A stretch of DNA of 64,000 bases. It comes from Molossus alvarezi (Eukaryota; Chordata; Mammalia; Chiroptera; Molossidae). Under the pieces are notes generated by a model. That model was not told where the DNA came from. It made no database searches and was given only the letters and a program-made list of their open reading frames with translations. Shown here one piece after another: positions 10,634-21,802 of the stretch. The stretch lies in NCBI GenBank assembly GCA_037176705.1, contig CM073885.1:159640290-159704289 (forward strand), written 5' to 3'. How positions within the stretch are numbered: position 1 is the stretch's first letter; each line of letters opens with the position of its first letter. The translations under genes were made by a program, and so were the position numbers.

Positions 10634-10879
10634 TTTTTTTTTCCTCACCCAAAAACATTTTTGCATTTATCTTCAGATAAAGTGGAAGGAAAAGATAAAG
10701 AAGAGAGAGAGAGAAGCATGGATGTGAGAGAGACACATCAACTGGTTGCCACCCACACAACCCCAACCGGGGCTGGGGTCAAACTGCAACTGAGGTACGT
10801 GCCCTTAGCAGAAACTGAACCTGGGACTCTCTGGTCCATGGGCTGATGCTTTAACCACTGAGTTAAACTAGCCAGGGCA
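10634..10879 (-). mobile_element. Ves SINE (long type)
   Basis: Minus strand, from a T-run and CCTCACCCAAAAACA to the reversed head TAGCCAGGGC. CAAAAAC with a following T/C run occurs on both sides and is the likely TSD. Confidence 0.9.
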
Positions 10880-10984
10880 CAAAAACCTTCTTTCCTGGTT
10901 CTCTTCCTACATTTTGACTTGCCCCTTTGAATCTCATGGACTTCTCTTCTGCTCATCCTTAAACACTCCCAGACCTCAGATTCC

Positions 10985-12060
10985 ATCCTCAGCCCCCCTA
11001 CTTCTCTCCCAGTGACTCTGCACTTCCAGGGAAATTTCTTGCATAATTGTAACTCCAGACATTAGTCATTCCTAGGTGCCTCATACCATTGTATCCCTCC
11101 CTTGCTGATTTCGAGACTTGGAGGGCTCACTGTATATGTTCATCTGGATCTCTGATAGACATGCCAGTCCCCACATGTCCAAAACTCTGTCCATGGCCCC
11201 CCAAAATGTGCTGCTTCTTGGAAATCCCAGTCTGGAGTAATGCCAGCACCCACCCACCCAGTTCCTCAAGCCAGGATGATTCCCTCCACCTCTCTCTCTC
11301 CTTCATCCCAGTCTTTGATTAGTCACCACATATCTATTCTACTTCCAAAACTTCTTCCTCTTTTCATCCCCCCTGCCTCAGTTCAGGGCCTGATCATTTC
11401 GCACTTGGACTCTTGTAAGCACTGACCATCCCCCTCGCCTCCCACTCCTCTCTCTAATCCTTTTCTCACATACTACCTGTCCCCTAAAATACAAACATGG
11501 TTGTAGCCCTTGCTAAAATAGCTTCACAGGCCTTAGCTGATTTGGCTCTGTAGTTAGGGTGTCAGCCCACAGACCAGAGAAACCCAGGTTCTGTTCCTGC
11601 TAAGGGCACGTACCTCTGTTGCGGTTTGTCTCCAGCCCCAGTTGGGGTCACGTGGGTGGCAACCAGTCGATGTGTCTCTCTCACACTGATGTTTCTCTCT
11701 CTCTCTCTTCTTCCCTTTCTCCCTCCTGATCTAACTGAAGATGATGTAAAAATGTCCTCAGGTGAGGATAGAAAAAAAAAAGCTTCACAGGCTCCCCTGT
11801 ACCTTCTGAGTAACATCCACAGTCCTTAGCACAAGTGGGAAGATTCTTTACCATCTGGACTTTCTCTCTTCCCTGGCTCATTGCCATCTGTCCACTCCAC
11901 CCCCAAATACCCTTTTCTCCTCTTTTCTGAACATGCACTGATCTTACAAAAGAGAACTGTGTCCCTGTTGTCCTTTACTTATAGGTAACTCTTTCTCACC
12001 TTTCAAGACATCAGCTAAACATCAGCTTTGCCAAAACCCTTCTGTAGAGCTAGCTCACTG
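10985..12060 (+). mobile_element. L2 LINE fragment interrupted by a SINE
   Basis: Recognisable L2 landmarks appear in order: ACATGTCCAAAACTCTGTCC near 11175, GGATGATTCCCTCC near 11273, then CTTCACAGGCTCCC, CCATCTGGACTTTC and CTTTCAAGACATCAGCTAAAC towards 12018. They fall in the usual L2 order on the plus strand. The Ves SINE at 11531-11780 splits it. The coding remnant is far too decayed to translate. The edges are approximate. Confidence 0.7.
11531..11780 (+). mobile_element. Ves SINE (long type) inside L2
   Basis: Head GGCCTTAGCTGATTTGGCTCTG and tail TGTCCTCAGGTGAGGAT with an A-run. The perfect TSD AGCTTCACAGG is at 11520-11530 and 11781-11791. Confidence 0.95.
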
Positions 12061-12986
12061 AAATCACCATTCCCAGGGAGTTTACAAGAATTACCTCCTC
12101 CTGGCTCCCCAGCTTTTTTGCCCTCAGTGGGTGGGGTTGGCCATACATAGCACAGAGCATAGGCCAGCCTGAGTGTCCTCACAGGTGCCACAAACTGCAG
12201 ATTTTGAGCATTCCTGCTCCTGCTGGAGACACAAGACCCAGACACCTAAGTGCCCAACTCTAGTAGAATAAGAACAGTCCAGCCACCTGTATTTGGAAAC
12301 ATTATAAAGAAATCTAACCCTCTTGGAGTTTTTCAGATACACATTACTTATTGCTTGGTTTTCAGAGAATTATGAGGGTCTCGGAAAATGTTTTCATAGT
12401 AATGTGTTTCTCACGTTATTCTGTATGTTATCAATTTCATTCATGTGAAATGCCTTAGTCAACTCCTTCACAGAATATCTAATAAACTCATGTTTATTGA
12501 GCATCTATAGGCCAGTGCCCAGTGCTTGAGACATAAAAATTAGGCATAGCCAACATACTGAACTCAAATCAGTGAGTATAATTCAAGAAGTACCATCCTG
12601 TACATGGAACATGGAAAATGGATGTGAGGAGTCTATTCCCATAATGGGATCCAATCAGAAAACATGATTTGATAGGTACAATGTCATCATAATAAATACT
12701 TTCCAGAAACATGTATTTTATATACTAAAGGTTATCCATTGAGTTGGACAACCCTACAAACTATATTAAAAACAGCTTAATGGGTGGAACTCTCACAAGA
12801 TCTTGCTTTATGACCAGGAAGTAATTTAGACAGAAAGCAGGATGTTATAGAACAAATGCTTGTCAGTGGGGTAATAACTTGGGTCTTTGAGATAATATGG
12901 ACTCAGGGACCTTTCTCCAAAGACATTTTAGGACTTTGCTTAGTCCAGGGTCAGCTACCATGAATGTCTATAAGAAATGTCTTCCT
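12061..12986. other. Unassigned spacer
   Basis: No gene recognised. Around 12485-12540 the sequence TTTATTGAGCATCTATAGGCC resembles the start of a MIR or related old SINE, but I cannot follow it further. Confidence 0.45.
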
Positions 12987-13087
12987 GCCCTGGCCAGCTT
13001 GGCTTAGCGGTTGGAGCATCAGCCTGTGGACCAGAGAGTCCTGGGTTCGGTTCCCGCCAGGGGCACGTACCAAAAAGAAAAAGAAAA
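12987..13087 (+). mobile_element. Short tRNA-only Ves SINE
   Basis: About 85 bp of tRNA-like head (GCCCTGGCCAGCTTGGCTTAG ... GGTTCGGTTCCCGCC) that stops at GGGGCACGTACC and goes straight into an A-rich AAAAAGAAAAAG tail. The TSD AAGAAATGTCTTCCT/AAGAAATATCTTCCT is at 12972-12986 and 13088-13102. Because the tail and TSD are present, this is a complete insertion of a short SINE and not a later deletion. Confidence 0.9.
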
Positions 13088-13289
13088 AAGAAATATCTTC
13101 CTGAGTTTTGAGAAAATGAAACAGGACAATTCAGTTGCTGCTGCAAGAGATAATTTAAAGTCCTTAGAAAAGAACTTAAATTTTATGTTTACTTATGTTC
13201 CATTTGATCTCTGCATTATCACCAACTTTGATGCATCATTGCTACCAAACTGTTTTTACTTGGTTGTTGTAATGTATTTGTTCTTTATT

Positions 13290-13420
13290 TAAATTAATCA
13301 TCTATATATGCATGTATGCATAACCAATAGACATAGACAACAATGCTGGGAGGATGGCGAGAAGGGTATCTGGGGGTTGGGAATATCTGTAACAAAAATA
13401 AATTAGTAAAAGTTGGGCAA
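13290..13420 (+). mobile_element. 5'-truncated L1 or HAL1 3' end
   Basis: Contains TATGCATAACCAATAGACATAG, GACAACAATGCTGGGAGG and ATATCTGTAACAAAAATAAA, the same 3' UTR block seen in L1-A, L1-B and both HAL1s of this window. ATTAATCAT occurs on both sides (about 13292 and 13427), a plausible short TSD. It has no coding part. Confidence 0.8.
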
Positions 13421-13429
13421 AAATAATTA

Positions 13430-13900
13430 ATCATATATGGACTAGGTGATGACTTCTGAGAAAATAAGAAATAAATAAATTGACCTCAGTGCTGATTCTC
13501 TACACTCGTCATCAATTTAAAGATGCTGATTTATCAAAGTTGCTGCTTTTTGCAGAATTGTACAAATACCGAGTGCTTCCAAATCTCCTGTGCGGTGGGA
13601 TGACTAGAAGGAGGAGAAAGCGCAGTCCTGAAAGTCAGGTCATGGTTATGGGCCGAGACACAGACAACAGCGTGGTGCTTACCAAAGGGAAAGGTGGGTG
13701 GGGAGCCAAGACAGCCCTCCAGGTAACACCGACCCTGAGGCACGTGCACACCGCTCCCGGGCGCCTCTTCTCGAAAGCTCAGCAGGAAGGTTATTGCTTG
13801 TAATGATTTTAAATTTTTAAACATTTTCTATTCTTACAATTTTTAGATTTAATTTTTAATTAAAATATTTTTCATTTGAGCATTTCATTGACTTATTTTA
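13430..13900. other. Unassigned spacer with a CpG-richer core
   Basis: The part at 13560-13800 is less A/T-rich than its neighbours and has several CpG (GGGCCGAGACACAG, CCCGGGCGCC, CTTCTCGAAAG). An open frame of 107 codons (13480-13803) crosses it, but I see no domain, start context or splice logic to support a gene. It may be a decayed exon or unique sequence. Confidence 0.3.
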
Positions 13901-14124
13901 CTTTTTTGTTGAATTTATTGGGGTGACATTGGCTAATGAAATTATGTAAGTTTCAGGTGTCCAGTTCTATAACATATCATCTGCATATTGTATCGTGTGT
14001 TCACCACCCCAGGTAAGTCTCCTTCCATCACCATTTATCCCCCCTTACCCTTCTCTACCTCCCCCCCCCCACCTTTCTCTTTGGTAATCACCATGCTGTT
14101 GTCTGTGTCTGTCAGATTTGTTTT

Positions 14125-14610
14125 CTTCTATCCTTACCTGAGGATAGGATATGTTTACTAGTTTTAGAGAAAAAGGAAGGGAGAGAGAGAGAGAGAGAGA
14201 AACATTAATTGGCCCTGGCCGGTTTGGCTCAGTGGTTAGAGTGTCGGCCCATGGACCAGAGAGGCTTGGGTTCATTTTCTGCTAAAGGCACATACCTTGG
14301 TGGCAGTTTGTCCCCGGCCCCAGTCGGGGTTATGTGGGTGGCAACCAGTTCATGTGTCTCTCTCACATTGATGTCTCTCTCTCTCCCTTCCACCCTCTGG
14401 CTCTATCTAAAGATAAATGCAAAATGTCCTTGGGTGAGGATAAAAACAAAACAACAACAAAAAAAAAACACATTAATCGGTTGCCTCCCAAACGCACCCA
14501 ACTGAGGATCAAACTCTAAACCTAGGTATGTGCCCTGACTGAAAATTGAACACACAACCTTTTTGGTGTACAAGACATGCTTCAATCAACTGAGCCACCC
14601 AGCCAAGGCT
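14125..14610 (-). mobile_element. Older Ves SINE, split by a younger SINE
   Basis: Minus-strand SINE in two parts: 14125-14211 (tail side, GAGAGAGAAACATTAATT) and 14469-14610 (body and reversed head ending CACCCAGCCAAGGCT). The TSD GTGTCTGTCAGATTTGTTTT at 14105-14124 and the diverged copy at 14611-14630 (17 of 20 identical) frame the whole. It sits in the L1 3' UTR. Confidence 0.85.
14213..14468 (+). mobile_element. Younger Ves SINE nested in an older one
   Basis: Head GCCCTGGCCGGTTTGGCTCAG and tail TGTCCTTGGGTGAGGAT plus an A-rich run. The short direct repeat ACATTAAT(T/C)GG at 14202-14212 and 14470-14480 is its TSD and lies within the body of the older minus-strand SINE. Confidence 0.92.
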
Positions 14611-15302
14611 GTGTCTATGAGATTTCTTTTTCCTCTTAAATCCTTCACCTTTTTCACCCAGCCCAGAAACATCCTCCCCTCTGACAGCTGTCAGCTCGCT
14701 CTTTATCTGTGTGTCTGTTTCTGTTTTGTTTGTTAGTTTATTTTGTTTATTAGATTTCACACATGAGTGAAATTATGTGGTATTTGTCTTTCTCTGACTG
14801 GCTTATTTTACATAGCATAATACTCTCCAGGTTCATCCTCATTGTCCTAAAGGGTAAGATTTCCTTCCTTTTCATGGCCTAGTAGTATTCCATTGTGTAA
14901 ATGTAGCACGGCTTTTTTATCCACTCATCTACTGATAGGCACTTGGGCTGCTTCCAGATCTTGGCTATTGTAGATAATACTGAAATGAGCATAGGGGTGC
15001 ATATATTTTTTGAATTAGTGTTTCGGGTTTCTTCAGATATAGTCCCAGAAGATGAATCACTGGGTCATGAGGAAGTTCCATTTTTAATTTTTTGAGATAA
15101 CTCTATACTGTTTTCTGTAGCAGCTGTACCAATCTGCATTCCTACTAACAGTGTACAAGGATTCCCTTTTCTCCATATCCTCACCAATTTTATTTGTTAA
15201 TTTATTGATGATAGCAGCCATTCTGACAGGTGTGAGACCATTAAATATTTTTAGAGAAATTCTTTTCTTTTAAGACAAAGATCAGTTGCTCATTTTCCCC
15301 AT

Positions 15303-15457
15303 CAAGTGAGCACAATTTTTTCAGCTTTACTGAAATATCATTGACATATAATATATGTAAGTTTAAAGTATATGATGTGATGATTTGATACACATAAATA
15401 TTGCAAAATGATTACCACCATAAAAGCAGCTAATACCTCCATCTCCTCACATATTAT

Positions 15458-15500
<43 letters not shown>

Positions 15501-15850
15501 TGATAACTTTTAAAATCTACATACTCTATGAACAACTTTCAAGTATAAAATACAGTATTGTTAGCCATAATTACCATGCTGTAAATTAGATCCCCTGACT
15601 TTGCTAATCTTATAGCTGAAAGTTTGGACCATTTTATCTCCCCATTTCTCCCACGCTGAGCCACTGGCAACCACCATTCGACTCTCTATTTCTATGAGTT
15701 TGGCTGTTTTAGCTTCCATGTGTAAGTGAAGTCATACAGTATTTGTCTTTTTCCGTTTGGCTTATTTCAGTTAACATAATGCCCTCAAGGCTATCCATAT
15801 TGTCACAGATGGCTGGATTTCTCTCTCTCTTTTTCTTTTTTGGCTGAATA
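15303..15850 (-). mobile_element. Old L1 3' end fragment, minus strand
   Basis: Typical reversed 3' UTR of an older L1M-type element: TTTACTGAAATATCATTGAC, TGTAAGTTTAAAGTATATGATG, CCACTGGCAACCACCATTCGA and TATTTGTCTTTTTCCGTTTG. The TG microsatellite at 15461-15499 lies inside it. Confidence 0.8.
15461..15499. repeat. (GT)n microsatellite
   Basis: About 19 uninterrupted GT units within an old L1 3' UTR. Confidence 0.97.
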
Positions 15851-15859
15851 TTATTCCAG

Positions 15860-16565
15860 TAAATACATAAATAAAATCCCACATATTACATGAAGACAAT
15901 ATAAATAACCTAACTCCCTAAGACCTTCAGACAGTAACTTGGATTCAAACAAATCCATTTAGCTGGTGCCTAGTGCATAGTAGTTCCTCAGTAAATCTTG
16001 GTTAATGGAAATGATGGTGAGTATGAGAGTGCCAACCAAGCCATATGCCCAGAAAAGTAAAAATAGAAACCAATTCAGAATGCAAAAGGGAGACAGTCCT
16101 AGAAAGTTGCTCTTGTCTGGTATTCCAGCCAGGGCTACATCCAGGATGGCATCTCAGGGAAGTCCAGGTGTGTGTGATGTGTACATTCCTCACAGCTCCA
16201 GCTTCTTACTGTGACATCTGACACTGTCATAGATAATTGCATTGATCATGTGGATTTTAAAGCATTTAAATCTCTTTTATACTGAGCAGGTGAATTTTTC
16301 CATTTGGAAAAAGCTGTTTATTTAAATAATACTATTGTGCTGTGAGCTTGTTGTTTAAGAAGGATTTGAAGGTGTAGGGGGCACTAAATTCAGCTTCTTC
16401 CAAATCTCTGCATTGTTCTTTATATTTTAACTACTAAAAAACTCTTATTTGATTCATTATACCATAGGAAAATAAAATGGTAAAATCTTTTGAGTCTAGC
16501 TAATAAGTATAGAATTTTGTAGTTCTCGATTTTAATGTTTTCTGGTTCAAAATACATCTATAGTA
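15860..16565. other. Unassigned spacer
   Basis: No gene or repeat recognised between the old L1 fragment and the left TSD of L1-A. Confidence 0.5.
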
Positions 16566-16724
16566 TCAAAAGTATTATTTATTTAGTTAGTTTTAATGTT
16601 TACTTATTTATTTTTGTTACAGATGTTTCTCCTTTTTTCCCCATTGACACCCTCTTCCCAATCCTGCCAGCCTTCCAGCATTATTGTCTACCCATACATG
16701 TACAAAAGTTCTGTGGTTTATCCC

Positions 16725-16726
<2 letters not shown>

Positions 16727-16759
<33 letters not shown>
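16727..16759. repeat. (AC)n microsatellite in the L1-A 3' UTR
   Basis: About 16 CA units within the 3' UTR of L1-A. Confidence 0.97.
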
Positions 16760-16761
<2 letters not shown>

Positions 16762-16901
16762 ATTCACTGCTTCTGAGGTTTGTCAGTCTGCATTCCACTT
16801 CCATGTCTCTGGGTCTATTTTGTTTCTCAGCTTGTTTTGTTCATTATATTCCACAAATAAGTGAGATCATGGGGTATTTATCTTTTTCTGATTGGCTTGT
16901 T

Positions 16902-19900
16902 TCATTTAGGAAAATACTCTTGATGGTTTCTCCACATCATCTCAAAAAATAAAAGATCTTTCTTACTTACAGCTGCATAGTATTCTGCTGTGTACATGTA
17001 CCACAGCTTCTTTATCCACTCATCTATTGATGGACACATGGGCTGTTTCCAGATCTTAGCAATTGTAAATAGTGCTTCTATGAACATAGGGGTACATGTA
17101 TTCTTTCTGATTGGTGTTTCAGGCTTCTTGGGATATATTCCTAGAAGTGGAGTCACTGACTCAAATGGCAGTTCAATTTTTAATTCTTTGAAGAAACACC
17201 ATATTGTTTCTATAATGGCGGCACCAGTCTACATTCCCACCAGCAGTATACTAGAGTCCCCTTTTCTCCACACCCTCGCCTGTGCTTGTTGTTAGATGAT
17301 ATATTGATGGCAGCCATTCTGGCAGGTATGAGGTAATACCTCATAGTTGTTTTAATTTGTATCTCTCTGACGATTAGTGACATTGAGCATTTTTTTATGT
17401 CGCTTAGCCATTTGTATGTCCTGTTTGGAGAGGTGTCTCTTTAGGTCTTCTGCTTATTTTTTAATAGGGTTCTTTGTCTTCCTTTTATTGAGTTGTATGA
17501 GTACTCTATATATTTTGGAAATTAGCCCCTTATTTGATATATCATTGGCAATTATGCTCTCCCATACAGTGGGTTGCCTTTCCATTTTGATGGTTGTTTC
17601 TTTTTCTGTGCAGAAGCTTTTTAGTTTGATGCAGCCCCATGTGTTTATTTTTTCCTGTTTCTCTTGCCTGAGGTATGCTATCAGTGAAAACTATGCTGCA
17701 TGTGATGTCTGAAATTTTGTTGCTTACATTTTCTTCTAGAATTTTTATGGATTCACGTGTCATATTTAAGTCTTTTATCCATTTTGAGTTTATTCTTGTT
17801 TATGGTATAAGTTGGTGGTCTAGCTTCATTTTTTGCACGTAGCTGTCCAAATTCCCCAACACCATTTATTGAAGAGTCTATCTTTACCCTACTGTGTGCT
17901 CTTGCCACCTTTGTCAAATATTAATTGAGCATAATGTCTTGGGTCAATTTCCAGGTTCTCTGTTCTGTTCCATTGATCTATATGCTTGTTCTTGTGCCAA
18001 TAGCAGGCTGTTTTGATTACTGTGGCTTTGTAGTATAAGCTGATATCTGGTATTATGATTTCTCCTACTTTGTTCTTCTTTTTTTCAGGATTGCTGTAGC
18101 TATTTGGAGTCTCTTTTGGTTCCATATAAACTGTTAAAGTATTTTTTCTAGTTCTATGAAATATGTCATTGGTATTTTGATGGGAATTGCATTGCATCTA
18201 TAGATTGCTTTGGGTAGTATGGACATTTTAATGATGTTAATTCTTCTAATCCATGAATAAAGTATATCCCTCCACTTTTTAATATCTTCCTCTATTTCTT
18301 TTTTCAGTGTCATGTAGTTTTCTGCAAATAGGTCCTTTCTTCTTTGGTTAAGAGAAATTCTTATAGTGTTTGCCCATTGGGTATGATGTTGGCTGTAGGT
18401 TTTTCATATATGACCTTTTTTATGTCAAGATATGATCCTCTATTCCCACTTTGCTGAGCGTTTTTATCAGAAATGGGTGCTGAATTTTGTCAAATGTTGT
18501 TTCAGTGTCTATTGATACAATCATATGTGTTTTATTTTTCATTTTGTTAATGTGGTGTATCACATTTATTGATTTGCAAATATTGTACCATCCTTGTATC
18601 CCTGAGATGAATCCCACTTGGTCATGGTGAATAATTTTTTTGATGTATTGCTGGATCCAATTTACTAATATTTTGTTAAAGATTTTGGCATCTATGTTCA
18701 TCAATGATATTGGCCTGTAGTTTTCTTTCTTTGTGGTCTTTATTTCATTTGGGGATTAGAATTATGTTGACCTCATAAAATAAATTTGGAAGTTTTCTGA
18801 CTTCTTGGATTTTTTGGAAGAGTTTGAGAGAAATGGGTATTAGATCTTCTTTGAATGTTCGGTAAAACTCCCTCATGAAGCCATCCAGGCCTAGGTTTTT
18901 GTTTCATTTGCTGGGAGTTTCTTGATTACATCTTCAATTTCCTTAGGTGCTATTAGTCTATTCAAGTTTTCTATTTCTTTCCAGTTCAGTTTTGGGAGAC
19001 AGTGTGTTACTAGAAATGTGTCCATTTTGTCTAGATTGTCCAATTTGTTGGCATATAGTTCAAAGTATGTTTTAATATTCCTTTGTATTTCTGTGGTGTC
19101 AGTTGTTATTTCTCTTTTGATTCTGATTTTGTTTATTTGAGTCCTCTCTTTTTGTTTCTTGATGAGCCTGGCTAGGGTCTATCAATCTTGTTTATCTTTT
19201 CAAAGAACCAGCTCTTTGTTTTATCAATCTTTTGAATTGTTTTCTTAGTTTCTATGTCATTTATTTCTGCCCTGATCTTTAATATATCTTTCTTTCTACT
19301 TGCTCTGGGATTTTCTTTTTGTTTACTTTCTAGCTCTTTAAGTTGTAGGGCTAGAAAGTCAATTAGAATATTTTTTTGTTTCTTGAGGTAGGCCTGTAGT
19401 GTTATGAACTTCCCTCTCAGGACTGCTTTCTCTGCATCCCATAGATTTTGTGTTGTTATGTGGTCATTTTTATTGGTTTCCAGGAAGTTTTAAATTTCTT
19501 TCATGATCTACTTGGTAAGCCCGTATTTAAATAACATGCTATTTAACCTCTAAGGGTTTGAATGTTTTTGTTGTAATTGATTTCTAGGTTCATGCCATTA
19601 TGATCTAAGAAGATGCTTAATATGATTTCAATCTTCTTAAATTTATAGAGACTTACTTTATGTCCTAACATGTGGTCTGTCTTTGAGAATGTCCTGTGTG
19701 CACTTGAGAAAAATATATATTCTGCGGCTTTGGGGTGAAATGTTTTGTAAATATCAATAAATCCAACTGATCTAGTTTATCGTTTAGGGACTCTCTGTGC
19801 TTGTTAATTTTTTGTTTAGATGATCTATCTGGCGGTGTCAGTGGGGTGTTAAATTCAACCACTATGATTGTATTGCTACTGTTCTCTTCCTTGAAGCCCT

Positions 19901-20305
19901 CCAGAAGTTTTAAAATATATTTTGGTACTCCTCTATTTGATGCATATATATATATATATATATATATCAGGGTTATATCATCTTTTTGGATTGATCCTTT
20001 TAATATTATGTAGTGACCTTCTTTGTCTCTTATTGTGGCCCACGTTTTGAAGTCTATCTTATCAGATATGAGTATTGCTACAACAGTTGTTTGGGTTTTT
20101 TTTCATTTTTATTTGCCTGGAAATTTTTATTTTATCCCTTCACTTTCATCTTGTGTGAATCTTTTGTTGTCAGATGGTTCTCCTGTAAACAGCATACATA
20201 TGGGTCATGTTTTCTTATCTAGTCAGCTACTTTATGTCTTTTGATTGGAACATTTAAGCCATTTAGATTTAAGGTTATTATTAAGAGATATTTATTCATT
20301 GCCAT
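16902..20305 (-). pseudogene. L1-A ORF2p (endonuclease-RT), broken and deleted
   Basis: ORF2 from the ATG at 20303-20305 to the stop at 16902-16904. The endonuclease part lies at the 5' end: the usual GDFNTPL catalytic block reads VEFNTPL near 19850, so the catalytic Asp is Glu and the Gly before it Val. RT palm pieces are at 18420-18704 ([46 protein letters not shown]). The C-terminal end at 16902-17156 reads TPLLGIYPKKPETPI ... MFIEALFTIAKIWKQP. Compared with L1-B, about 350 bp is missing near 18345-18365, and the lost part holds the FADD motif. Multiple frameshifts are also present. ORF2p nicks DNA and copies RNA in L1 movement; this one cannot. Confidence 0.88.
19943..19968. repeat. (AT)n microsatellite in L1-A ORF2
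   Basis: About 13 AT units inside the endonuclease region of ORF2; a local expansion that adds to its frame damage. Confidence 0.9.
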
Positions 20306-21181
20306 TTTACTTTTCTTCTCTGTCTCTCTTTATTCCCACCCTGCTCTATTTCTCCTTCTTACAGTAGTCCCTTTAGCATTTCTTACAGTGCTGGTATGGT
20401 GGTGGTAAATTTCTTTAGCTTTTTTTCCCCTGTGAAGCTTTTTATTTCTTCTTCAATTTTGAATGATAGCCTTGCTGGGTAGAGTAGTCTTGGATTCAGA
20501 CCCTTGACTTTTATTACTTTGATACTTCCTGCCACTCCTTTCTGGCCGGCAGTGTTTATATTGAGAAATCAGCTGACAGTCTAATGGGAGCTCCCTTGTA
20601 GGTAACTTTCTGTCTCTCTCTTGTTTCAAGATTATTTCTTTGTCTTTAATATTTGCCATCTTAATTATGATGTGTCTAGCTGTGGTCTTTGGGGTTTATC
20701 CTGCTTGGGACTCTCTGTATTTCCTAGACTTGTATGACTTTTCCTTCACCAAATTGGAAATGTTTTTTGTCATTATTTCTTCAAACAAATTTTCTATCCC
20801 TTCCTCTGATTCTTCTCCTTCTGTACCTGTATGATGCAAATTTTTACATTTTCTGTTGTCCCAAAGCTCCCTTAAACTCTCCTCCTGTTTTAAAAAAATA
20901 TTTTTTTTCCAATTTGTTGCTCTATTTGGGTATTATTTTCTGCCTTGTCTTCTAAGTTGCTAATTCAGTCTTCAGCTTCTTTTAATCTACTGTTGAATCT
21001 TTCTAAGGTATTTTTTATAACAGCTAAATCATTCTTTATTTCCTCTTGATTTTTATTCATAGCTTCTACCTCATTTTTTAGGCTGTTGTAGTTCCCACTG
21101 AACTCTTTATAATTCTCATTAAATTACTTGTAGTTCTCACTAAATTGTCCAAGTACCCTTAAAATCATTGTTTGAATTCTT

Positions 21182-21433
21182 TTTTTTTTTTAATCCTCAC
21201 CCAAGGAAACCCCTCCACCCTTTGTTCAAATAGAGTGGGAGGGAGAGAGGAAGGGAGAGAGAGACAAACATCGATGTGAGAGAGACAGATTGAGTGGTCA
21301 TCACCCACATGACCCCACGTGGGGCCAGGGACAAACTGCAACCAAGGTATGTGCCCTTAGCTGAAACCAAACACAGGGCTCTCTGCTCCATGGGCCAATG
21401 CTCTAACTGCTAAGCCAGACCGGCCAGGGCTGC
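21182..21433 (-). mobile_element. Ves SINE (long type) in L1-A ORF1, first of two
   Basis: Minus-strand copy from AATCCTCACCCAAGGAAAC to the reversed head CGGCCAGGGC. Flanked by TTTGAATTCTT at 21171-21181 and 21434-21444. Confidence 0.93.
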
Positions 21434-21444
21434 TTTGAATTCTT

Positions 21445-21697
21445 TCTTATTTTTATCCTTACTTGAGGACATTTTTCCATTTTTTGTTCAGGTAGAGTGG
21501 GAGGGAGAGAGAGAAAGGAAGAGATAGAGAGAAACATCAATGTGAAAGAGACACATTGAGTGACCAGCACCCACACAACCAACCAGGGCTGGGGACAAAC
21601 TGCAACCAAGGTACACACCCCTAGCAGAAACCAAACCTGGTTCTCTCTGTACCGCAGGTCAACGCTCTAACCACTGAGCCAAACCAGCCATGGCTGC
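21445..21697 (-). mobile_element. Ves SINE (long type) in L1-A ORF1, second of two
   Basis: Minus-strand copy from TTATCCTTACTTGAGGACA to the reversed head CAGCCATGGC. Flanked by TTTGAATTCTT at 21434-21444 and 21698-21708, the same 11-mer that flanks the first SINE. Confidence 0.93.
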
Positions 21698-21802
21698 TTT
21701 GAATTCTTTATCTGACTAATTGCTTTTTTTCATTTCATATAGTTCTTCTCCTGGTAATTCCTCTTTTTCTTTCATTTGGGTGTTGTTTCTTTGTCTTCCC
21801 AT

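Larger units (their letters stand above)
13905..15240 (-). mobile_element. 5'-truncated L1, minus strand, with nested SINEs
   Basis: On the plus strand it starts with the reversed L1 3' end (TTGGGGTGACATTGGCTAATG, TTCAGGTGTCCAG, TTCACCACCCCAGG). It continues into antisense ORF2 C-terminus (CTCATCTACTGATAGGCACTTGGGCTG, CATAGGGGTGCATATA) and ends near GGCAGCCATTCTGACAGG-like sequence at 15220-15240. An older Ves SINE with a younger one inside it interrupts the 3' UTR at 14125-14610. No open reading frame survives. Confidence 0.85.
20359..21802 (-). pseudogene. L1-A ORF1p, broken by two SINEs
   Basis: ORF1 on the minus strand from the ATG at 21800-21802 (Met-Gly-Arg-Gln-Arg) to the stop at 20359-20361. 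Removing the two SINEs leaves about 917 bp, close to the 903 bp of the intact ORF1 in L1-D. C-terminal residues are visible at 20453-20659 (MANIKDKEIILKQERDRKL), but the CTD that follows is in other frames. The SINEs at 21182-21697 split the N-terminal, coiled-coil portion. Not functional. Confidence 0.85.

Noticed and set aside
13480..13803. A 107-codon open frame in a CpG-richer stretch, possible exon
   Set aside because: No recognised protein and no clear splice signals. Kept only as a note on the unassigned spacer.
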